From Oreohelix idahoensis (taxonomy: Eukaryota > Mollusca > Gastropoda > Stylommatophora > Oreohelicidae): 64,000 nt of DNA. The notes under the pieces are model-generated. The model did not search any database, had not been told where the DNA came from, and worked only from the letters and a program-made list of their open reading frames with translations. The stretch is from NCBI GenBank assembly GCA_024509875.1, contig JAMPIV010014128.1, positions 1-64,000 on the forward strand, read 5' to 3'. Positions within the stretch are counted from its first letter, which is position 1; the number at the start of each line of letters is the position of its first letter. Positions 56,565-64,000 of the stretch are shown piece by piece. The translations under genes and the position numbers were made by a program.

Positions 56565-56930
56565 TGTTCATAAATGGGTACTTGCGTTGAATAAACAGAT
56601 TGAACTAATGTGTAACTGATGACAAGAACTAAACAAACCCCAGTGGAACAAGAGGTGAGAAGAAGACGCTGAAGATGGATAGGACACACAGTGAGGAAAC
56701 CTGTTGATAGCATTTCAAAACAGTCCTTGTTCTGGAATCCTCCGGTAAGAGAGGTAAAGGGAGACCAAGGCACACGTGGAGAAGAGAACTGGAGACAGAC
56801 ATGAAGGGGATGAAGAAGACATGGAAGACCTTGAGCTGATGGCACAGGAGAGAAAGACTTGGCATAAGTTTGTTGAAAGCCTATGCTTTTTGGTGAGCCA
56901 AAGAGTGATGAATATATGTCTAAATCATAA
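56565..56930 (+). mobile_element. LINE 3' end, best-preserved copy of its family
   Basis: Encodes decayed VRRRRW-WIGHTV-KP, then RGRPRHTWRRELETDMKGM and KKTWKTLELMAQERKTWHKF. It supplies the reference for the fragments at 8970, 21062, 43480 and 53040. Confidence 0.65.
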
Positions 56931-57369
56931 TATTCCTCTTCTTCTTCATAACCTCTCAGGTCCCTGTGGATCACAGGTATTAACTGTGATTGTTGCCTCC
57001 TGTAGCTCCCGTTGGGGGGGGGGGGGTGTCTGAGGCAAAGAAAAATAGTACTACTGCATCCTCACCATATATCAACTGTCAGGGTCATTATAATAAGCTG
57101 TAGATTGAATGAATCATTATTGCTTAATTTTTACTTTTTTTAAAATATCTTTTCAATGACACCATCATGTCTATATCTTTAGTTTAATTCATATCCGAGT
57201 GATATCATTTTGTCGTCATTTTCATAAGCAATATTCATATGAATTTTCTGATTACTTATGAAGTATTTTTAAACAAAAATTGCATTTTCTGGTGTCATCA
57301 GTTATAATTTAAAATAGTAGTGCAAGATATGTGACTTTGGAGCAGTGATTCCCAACCTGGTTCCTTAAG

Positions 57370-57482
57370 AGGGGGCGCGACACGCTGGGGGCGGGGGAGA
57401 AGGAGGGGGGGGTGGGGGGCGGGGGGTGACCACGCGTGTGGTGGTGGGGGGGGGGGGGGGGGGGAGGGGGGGGGGGGGGTTC
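57370..57482. repeat. G-rich low-complexity tract
   Basis: Long G runs with few interruptions next to a hAT-type end; likely imprecise in the assembly. Confidence 0.85.
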
Positions 57483-58425
57483 TGCAAGGCATCATATCAT
57501 TAGGGGTATCCACAAGACCCCATAATTTTTCTGGCTGTTATCAGTAGTTTACTAATTTCTGTGCGCTTCCATATTTCTGATTTGTTTGCTAAATTGGTAT
57601 ATGTTCAAAGGTTTTAGGGAACAGGGCGGGCCAGAAAATCATGCCCTGTGCCAATAGCCAAGTAACATTATTGTCATAAGTATGGGTCCTGCGGGTTAAG
57701 AAAACTTGTGTTATGAGTTTCATAATGGTAAAAAAGTTGGGAAACATTTTTTTTAAAAGTATCCCTTTCAACCCGTGATGGTTTATAATTAGGACATATG
57801 GTGTACTAATTTGAGTAAACAAAGTCAGTTTTTCAATACCCAAATATAGTTCCTTCTTCCCACCTCTATTCAGTTCAAATAGAGTAAATCAAAACTAAAT
57901 GTGTATAAATGTTTTTGTGTGTGACCTCCCTTTTCCAAAAAACAAACAAAAATTTAAAAAAAAAATGAATAAAAACAAACAAACAAACAATAAACTAAAA
58001 TGAAGTCTCTCATAACTACCTTGTTAACAAGGTGAGAAGGAGTGAGAATGACTGGTGGGTGTCAGAGATTACATCAAAGCCACCAATTACACTAGTCAAC
58101 AACCAAAATGTCCCAGAAATGAAAATAGCTGATCTTAACTAATTTTGGTGTGCTGAAAACGAAAATGACATTAAAAAATGTTGATTGGCTCTAGTTTTCA
58201 AGATATTTGCCACTAGTTTATTTAGTTACGGTCAATTTATATATATGACGCAACTGTTGTGAGTGATTGCATAATTTTTTCTAATGACCAATAAAAATGT
58301 AACTAGAAGTTGATGATGCAATCCTACCTATGATTACATCACCTTTGTGTATAAATATCTTATCTCTGATAAAATTTTGCCATTAGTTAGTGCATTTGTC
58401 CTTATCAAAAGTATTGTAGTTAGAA

Positions 58426-60021
58426 ATGCCTAGGACATGTGTGAACAGTGCTAATAATTTCTGTTATATATGTGGTGAGGTGACATTTGTATCACAAAAA
58501 CAAAATATAACTAAAGTGATTAAGAAGGCGTACAGTTTGTATTTTGGCTGCAGAATAGGAGATCAAGATAAGAGCTGGGTGCCACACATATGCTGTAATA
58601 CATGTGCAGCACATCTTAACTGTGGTTGACTGGCAAAAGGCAAGCTATGCCTTTTGCAGTCCCAATGATTTAGAGAGAGCCCACTGATCATCTCAACAAC
58701 TGTTACTTTTGCATGGTCCCTCCAATTGGGAAAGGCATATCAAAGAAGAAAAAATGGACTCTGGAATATCCAAACATCCCCTCTGCAATATGTCCGGTAC
58801 CACATGGCGATGACCTACCAGTTCCCAAAGTGCCAGAATCATTTTCAGCTGCTTCCACTGATGAAGAAGAGGACATTGGTGGTCCTGAACTATCAACCTC
58901 AAGCGACCCAGATTTTGAGCAAACTACATCCACTAAACCACACTTAATAACCCAAGGTGAACTGAATGATCTTGTAAGAGATCTGAATTTACCGAAGAAC
59001 AAGGCGGAGCTTTTGGGTTCCAGATTGCAACAGTGGAATCTCCTGGCAGAAGATGTTACAATTTCTGTGTATAGGAACCGCCAGAAGCCGCTTTTTACAT
59101 TCTTTTTCAAAGAGGGTGACCTTTCTGCATGCCACAACATTTCTGGTTTAATGGCAGCCCTCAAAATCAATTACATACGGAAAGAGTGGAGGCTTTTCAT
59201 TGATTCATCCAAGACGAGTCTTAAAGCTGTTTTGTTGAAAAATGGTAATGTGTTACCGTCAATTCCAGTTGGTCACGCAGTTCATATGAAAGAAACTTAT
59301 GAAAACATTAAGCAGCTTTTGAAGTGTATAAACTATGATCATCATCACTGGTCACTTTGCGGTGACTTAAAAGTGGTCGCTCTTTTGCTTGGACTACAGG
59401 GTGGATACACCAAGTACTGTTGCTTTCTCTGTGAGTGGGATAGCCGTGCACGAAGTGACCATTAGATCAGAAGACATTGGCCAATCAGGCAGTCATTGCA
59501 GCCTGGCAGTAAGAACGTTGAGAACCCAGCACTTGTCGACACCAGCAAGATTTTGTTGCCACCCTTGCACATTAAGCTGGGTCTCATGAAAAACTTTGTC
59601 AAGGCAATGGAGAAAACAGATGAGGCTTTCAAATACCTCATCAGAAAACTTCCAAGACTGAGTGAAGCTAAAATAAGAGAGGGAGTATTTGTTGGTCCGC
59701 AAATTCGAAAACTTCTTCATGATGACGAGTTTCTTTGCGTGTTCATGGCAAGGAAAAAGCAGCATGGCTAGCATTTAAGTCAGTGGTGGACAATTTTCTT
59801 GGAAACAACAGATCTGATAATTACAATGAAATTGTAGAAAATCTCCTTCTGAAGTATAAGAGTCTTGGCTGCAACATGTCTTTGAAAATTCATTTTCTGG
59901 ATTCTCATCTGGATTTCTTGACGTCAAACTGTGGAGCGGTCAGTGATGAGCATGGTGAACGATTTCACCAGGACATTGCTGCTATGGAGACAAGGTATCA
60001 AGGCAATTGGAGCCCTTCAAT
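58426..60021 (+). pseudogene. Putative transposase of CACTAGTCAACAA element, copy 2
   Basis: Starts MPRTCVNSANNFCYICGEV and continues with a cysteine-rich region (CCNTCAAHLNC, then a later CYFC pair) that looks like a zinc-binding N-terminal domain. A TGA replaces an expected Trp codon at 58628-58630, a one-base loss follows near 58651, and a TAG replaces another Trp at about 58669. The body (58713-59465) parallels copy 1 until a TAG in place of Tyr at 59463-59465. A one-base loss occurs near 59743. The C-terminal part (FLDSHLDFLTSN, DEHGERFHQDI) runs in frame into the inserted LINE. Dead in several places. Confidence 0.82.
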
Positions 60022-61754
60022 ACAACTATGTCACCAGCCTACTGCTATGGAAACACCTGTTAAAGGTAAATTAGGGAATTCAATACCAACAGAAAAAGAA
60101 CAAATGAAGAGATGGGCTGAGCACTTCATGGAGGTGCTAAACAGATCACCACCAACAGTAACACCTGATTTTAATAATGAAACACCCACAACCACCTTGC
60201 CAATAACTTGCGATGAATTCACGCTGGACGAGATCAAACAAGCCGTTAAAAGATTAAAAAATTTTAAAGCTGCTGGAGTTGACGAAATTTCAGGGGAAAT
60301 GATTAAAGCAGTTAATGACAACAACCTCTTGAGAATTTTAGATATTATAAATGAAGTATGGAGAGAAGAACAACCACCACAACAATGGAAAGACAGTATT
60401 ATTGTAAAGTTACCGAAGAAAGGTGATCTATCAGACTGTAATAACTGGCGTGGTATATCTCTATTATCAGTACCTGGAAAATTATTATGTTGCATGATGT
60501 TAGAAAGACTTAAATTGCATGCTGACGAAAAGATCAGTGAAGAACAAGCGGGTTTCAGGCCGAAACGATCATGTATTGATCAAATATTCACACTAAGAAC
60601 AATTATAGAAGAATCAGTGGAAAGGCAATCGCCACTTATTATCACCTTCGTCGATTTTCAAAAAGCCTTTGATAGTCTACACCGCCCATCATTGTGGAAG
60701 ATACTTACAATCTATGGTTTTCCAACAAAATATGTGAATATAATCAAAGCACTATATGACAATGCAAGATGTTGTGTTAGAACAAATAAAGGGAATACAG
60801 AATGGTTTACAGTAGAAACAGGGGTGAAACAAGGCTGTATTATGTCACCACTCCTTTTTGGAATAGCTATTGATTGGGTTATGAGAAACTATACCCACAA
60901 TGAACAATTGGGTATAAAATGGACAAATGGAAAATTCCTGGGGGACCTGGATTTCGCAGATGATGTAGCATTCTTAAGTTCAACACCAAGACAATCCCAA
61001 GAAGCAATAAATAATTTGTGTCATCTCTCGGTTAAAATAGGTCTCCAAATAAATGCCTCTAAAACTAAAGCTATGAACTTTTCTAACGAGACCTTTGATA
61101 TCATCTTGAACGGGGAAAAACTACAGAAAGTTGAAAGTTTCAATTATTTAGGCAGTAAAATGACTCAGGATGGTGACACAACAAGAGAAATCCATACTAG
61201 AATTGCTTTGGCAGCTAGCGCCTTCAATAGATTATCTAACATTTGGAAATTACGATCATTGAATATACATACCAAGCTTCGTCTGTTTAATTCAAATGTT
61301 ATCTCAGTGTTAACATACGGCTGTGAGAGTTGGAAAATAACAAAATCATTGGAGAACAAGCTGAATACATTCGAGAACAAATGTCTTAGAAAACTCATGA
61401 ACATCAGTTGGAAAGAATTCAAGACTAATCGACAAATAAGAGAAGACTCTAGGCAGAAATATGTCTCCGACTATATAAGGAAAAGACGATGGTCATATAT
61501 CGGTCATGTCCTACGAATGCAAAACAAGAGAATACCACTACAGGCGCTCACTTGGGTTCCTGAGGGTAAGAGGAAAAAAGGAAGACCAAAAGAAACACTC
61601 AGAAGAACAATAATAAGAGAAGGAAGAACGTTGGGCCTAAATAATGTGCAAGAGCTAAGAGGAGTGGCGTCACAACGAACAACCTGGAGAGCACTGGTTT
61701 CTGCCTTATGCGCCGTGTTTGGTGCTTAAAGAATTTATTATTATTATTATTATT
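60022..61754 (+). CDS. 5'-truncated LINE with intact RT frame
   Basis: Open without a stop to 61727-61729, unlike the other LINEs here. It encodes a pre-RT region (LKNFKAAGVDEISGEM), NNWRGISLLSVPGK, palm A TFVDFQKAFDSLH, GVKQGCIMSPLLF, the catalytic DLDFADDVAFL (FADD at 60953-60964), the post-palm region with LTYGCESWKIT, and a C-terminus with PEGKRKKGRPKETLRRT. The endonuclease is missing through 5' truncation. The tail is (TTA)n at about 61733-61754. Only aat is duplicated at the borders (60019-60021 and 61755-61757). The frame is fused to the transposase upstream, giving an apparent 664-codon chimera from 59735. Confidence 0.9.
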
Positions 61755-62192
61755 AATGCTTGCTGATTACTGTTGGACTGTGACAAGAGACACCTCATCG
61801 ATTGACCACAAGAAGCAAGCAAAGAGAGCTCGAACAGCGACTGAATAATGATGGAATGGGTTCAAATGTGCCTTTTTAAAACATGATATGTGAACTTTAA
61901 ATAATGTTTTTATTTTTTCTATCATTTTATATTGAAATATCAATTAATTGAGTATGTAACCACAATTTTTATAATGCTAAAGTAGAAAGACTAGCTGTTC
62001 ACCCCAGAGAATTAAACAAGCATACATTATTTGTATTACTGTAATGTAAATTCATCATTTAAAAAAAACCCAGAGCCAATTGGTGAATTTCATTATGATA
62101 TTTGAAATCAGCATGTCAGAATCAATAAGAAATGGTATATTTAATTTCTGGTACAAATAACTTTTGAAAATTTGTTGACTAGTGTTATCTGC

Positions 62193-62286
62193 CATCAGCC
62201 ACACAAGCACCCCATCAGACTACCCCTTTTCCTGACACCAATCAGCCATACAAGCACCCCATCAGACTACCCCTTTTCCTGACACC
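62193..62286 (+). repeat. 47-bp tandem duplication
   Basis: Two adjacent copies of atcagcca-acaagcacccc through cctgacacca with one or two differences, in the right remnant of the hAT-like element. Confidence 0.85.
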
Positions 62287-62449
62287 ATCATTGATTCTTA
62301 CATATTACTTGGGAAACACTGCTTTAGAGCATGAAATAATTACAAAACCTTATCATTGTTATACGTTGATATTGATGAACCAAATGAAGAAATTTTTGCT
62401 CAGTAACATATTTCCTGCTTGACCCCTCTCTTCTAAATTATTACACCAG

Positions 62450-62553
62450 TGTTGGCTACAAGCTGGACACCCTCAATGCGAATGTCACATGTCTGGACAC
62501 AGGACTCTGGGACAAACCCACATTTTCATGCGTGAAAGCAAATATACCATCAC
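62450..62553 (+). CDS. CCP-domain gene, second half of CCP 2
   Basis: Acceptor ttattacaccag and consensus donor gtaagtt enclose 104 bases (phase 2 in, phase 1 out). It encodes VGYKLDTLNANVTC, then TGLWDKPTFSCVKANIPS. GY, the third cysteine, the W before the last cysteine and the fourth cysteine complete the CCP begun at 55107. NVT is an N-glycosylation-type site. The 7.3-kb intron before it carries the three-level transposon nest, yet the phases still match. Confidence 0.86.
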
Positions 62554-62779
62554 GTAAGTTGAGCTGCTAGAGGTTTTATGTTGGTAAAATTAATAGTGAC
62601 ATACTCTCACCATGTTTCAAGCAAATTTGGCATTTTATTGATCATGAGTGGGGCAGTAAGATAGCAAGCATACAGTAAAGTGTGATTCAACCAAAAAAGG
62701 ATGAATGGATTCCAGATTGTATAGCGTATAATTTTTACATATGTTATCTTTGTACAGTGAAGCTCCTGGGGTTCTCTGA

Positions 62780-62950
62780 GTAGACAAAGAAAGAATAACC
62801 TTCAGGCATGTCCTAAAATGTGACTAATATGAAGTTGTGCATTGGGTTGGCAACCTCATTATGTAAAAGTAATTGCCACATAAACTGCTGCTGCATGAGT
62901 GTGTTCATGTTTAGTGCAGGCTCCCTGTAGGGGGACTTGCTGCAGTGCTG
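62780..62950 (-). repeat. Dispersed repeat family A, minus-strand copy
   Basis: Reverse complement shows gggagcctgcactaaacatg, agcagtttatgtggcaat, acataatgaggttgccaacc, gacatgcctgaagg and ttctttctttgtctactcag in family order. Confidence 0.55.
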
Positions 62951-63117
62951 GCTGCGTGCTCTGTAGGATAGCAAAGGAAAATGAGGATGATGATAAAAGT
63001 GATGATGGTGATGATGATGATGATGTTATCTTTATTCTTTACTCTTAATCCCTCATAATAATATGGTTCCTGATGTTAATACATTATGCTGAGACTTTTT
63101 AGATCACTAGCTAATTT

Positions 63118-63341
63118 GGTAATTTCCTATCTTTCGTACCTTTTTGCTCCGCAGTGAATATATGTAGTTAGGTGTTGTTTTGTAGCAGTTAGGGTTAGGA
63201 TTAGTATTATGGTTAACACTAACCCTAACACAAACCCTAATCCTAATTCTAACCCTAATCCTAACCCTAAGCGCTACGAAACAACACCTAACTATACATA
63301 TTCACTGCGGAGCAAAAAGGTACGAAAGATAGGAAATTACC
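63118..63341. mobile_element. Long-armed MITE with telomere-like core
   Basis: 224 bp with nearly perfect inverted arms of about 85 bases (starting ggtaatttcctatctttcg). The core contains degenerate TTAGGG/CCCTAA units (aaccctaatcctaaccctaa). Flanked by perfect 8-bp duplications gctaattt at 63110-63117 and 63342-63349. No coding region. Confidence 0.9.
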
Positions 63342-63588
63342 GCTAATTTTATCATTGTTATTTTTAATTGTAATTTTAAGTGGTTGGTTTGTGCATTATG
63401 TGATCAGCTTATGCCTGCATTGTCAACTTTTACTTCACAGTTATTTCACTAAAGTAACATAAAGAAATGTAGCTATGCTGTGTCAAAATAATACTAAGTA
63501 TTCGTACATTTCTGTTCATTTGTGTGGCTGTTAGCTTGCCTCTTTTGAAAAGCAAAATTCAAAGTGTTTTTTTAAAATTAATTTCCAG

Positions 63589-63633
63589 TTCGCCTTCCCA
63601 GTCTTCAGAAAGCCTTCAATAAAAACATGGGAG
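63589..63633 (+). CDS. CCP-domain gene, exon (45 bp)
   Basis: Acceptor aaattaatttccag and donor gtatgtc enclose 45 bases open in 1-1 phase: LRLPSLQKAFNKNMG with split codons. The first base comes from the CCP 2 exon. No domain recognised. The gene continues beyond the window, since phase 1 is left open. Confidence 0.62.
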
Positions 63634-64000
63634 GTATGTCACAAATATTCATCTCCTCCTCAACCACAACAGCCTGTTATCCCTCCTACTTTGAGACTCA
63701 TCATCCACTACCATATGCTGTGTTGTATGTTTGGTTTTGGGTAGTTAACATCGGTAATGTCATTATACCTGGCCTGTTTTTTCTAAATCATTATGTATTG
63801 GATATTAACTTCCATAACAATAGTTAGTAACAGTATTCATGGAAAGATAAATTAACTTGTAAATTAACAAAATGTTTGTTGTTTAGGATAAATAAGAGAA
63901 CTCATAAAGTTAAGAAATAGGGGCTATTTTTGAGAGAAACACAACTTTAATTATAAAAGGGAGATAGCTGTTTATTATTTAGGGAAAGATAATACAAGTT
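63634..64000 (+). other. Intron sequence to window end
   Basis: AT-rich, no further exon or repeat recognised. A short open frame here lacks motifs. Confidence 0.5.

Larger units (their letters stand above)
58089..62185 (+). mobile_element. CACTAGTCAACAA DNA transposon, copy 2, with LINE inside
   Basis: Ends ACACTAGTCAACAA at 58089 and complement at 62172-62185. Outside the LINE insertion at 60022-61754 it is nearly collinear with copy 1 (33420-35481). It retains the N-terminal coding region that copy 1 has lost. Confidence 0.88.
57343..62321. mobile_element. hAT-like element hosting nested insertions
   Basis: Left end CAGTGATTCCCAACC at 57343 and right end gggaaacactg ending at 62321 are inverted relatives. 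The flanking 8-mers ctttggag (57335-57342) and ctttagag (62322-62329) match at seven of eight positions. The whole CACTAGTCAACAA transposon at 58089-62185 lies inside. The hAT-like part proper is 57343-58088 plus 62186-62321, without a transposase. Confidence 0.7.

Noticed and set aside
59735..61729. A novel cellular RT-fusion protein
   Set aside because: Copy 1 of the transposon shows the uninterrupted site, and the LINE has a truncated 5' end and (TTA)n tail, so the fusion is an insertion accident.
63225..63275. Telomere or chromosome end
   Set aside because: TTAGGG-like units are few, degenerate and enclosed by MITE arms with target duplications; it is internal.

Overview
The window is eukaryotic and almost certainly animal. 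It has AG/GT-bounded exons, APE-type non-LTR retrotransposons, tRNA-derived SINEs, hAT, Tc1, pogo and piggyBac-like DNA transposons, two LTR retrotransposons and long satellites, and no bacterial-style gene packing. The repeat mix (RTE-like LINEs, a Gmr1-like Gypsy element, degenerate ACT/TCAT satellites) suggests a marine or freshwater invertebrate, most likely a mollusc. The species cannot be fixed from the sequence, so this is inference.

The only host gene I can support lies on the + strand of the right half. Eight short exons (32394-32456, 38882-38938, 43766-43834, 45908-46017, 54298-54391, 55107-55197, 62450-62553, 63589-63633) each have AG/GT borders. Their intron phases chain without conflict (1-1, 1-1, 1-1, 1-0, 0-1, 1-2, 2-1, 1-1). 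Together they encode about 210 residues: three short linkers, two CCP/sushi domains each split by an intron, and another linker. The gene runs out of the window on the right and probably on the left. One 24-base micro-exon at 19583-19606 fits the same phase but is speculative. The introns hold nearly everything else in the right half.

Layout. 1-635: a block nearly devoid of C. 0.65-5.3 kb: an RTE-like LINE split by a hAT element whose BED-finger transposase is broken. 5.3-7.5 kb: a LINE fragment and a 5'-truncated Tc1 transposase. 7.5-16.9 kb: no gene; LINE 3' ends, a piggyBac-like MITE, hAT-end tandem repeats, a SINE with a perfect target duplication, and a 47-bp minisatellite. 17-19 kb: a LINE flanked by 97-bp direct repeats. 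19.6-21 kb: a TCAT satellite. 22.1-31.5 kb: a young Ty3/Gypsy element with about 2-kb LTRs and the unusual pol order protease-integrase-RT-RNase H (Gmr1-like). Its gag carries a SCAN-like capsid segment, gag and pol are separated by a -1 frame change at a slippery heptamer, and one in-frame stop lies between integrase and RT. 33.4-35.5 and 58.1-62.2 kb: two copies of a DNA transposon bounded by CACTAGTCAACAA. 36-37.3 kb: a broken pogo/Tigger-like transposase. 37.4-43.3 kb: microsatellites plus a hAT MITE. 44-49.6 kb: SINEs and LINEs, including a LINE flanked by 290-bp direct repeats. 49.7-52.8 kb: a small Gypsy element lacking RT. 57.3-62.3 kb: a three-level nest (hAT-like element, CACTAGTCAACAA transposon, LINE). 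63.1 kb: a MITE with long arms containing telomere-like repeats.

Nothing here works as a pathway. The window is one long-intron gene encoding a CCP-domain protein, probably secreted or cell-surface, heavily loaded with nested and mostly dead mobile elements. At least nine copies of an unrecognised ~200-bp dispersed repeat also occur.
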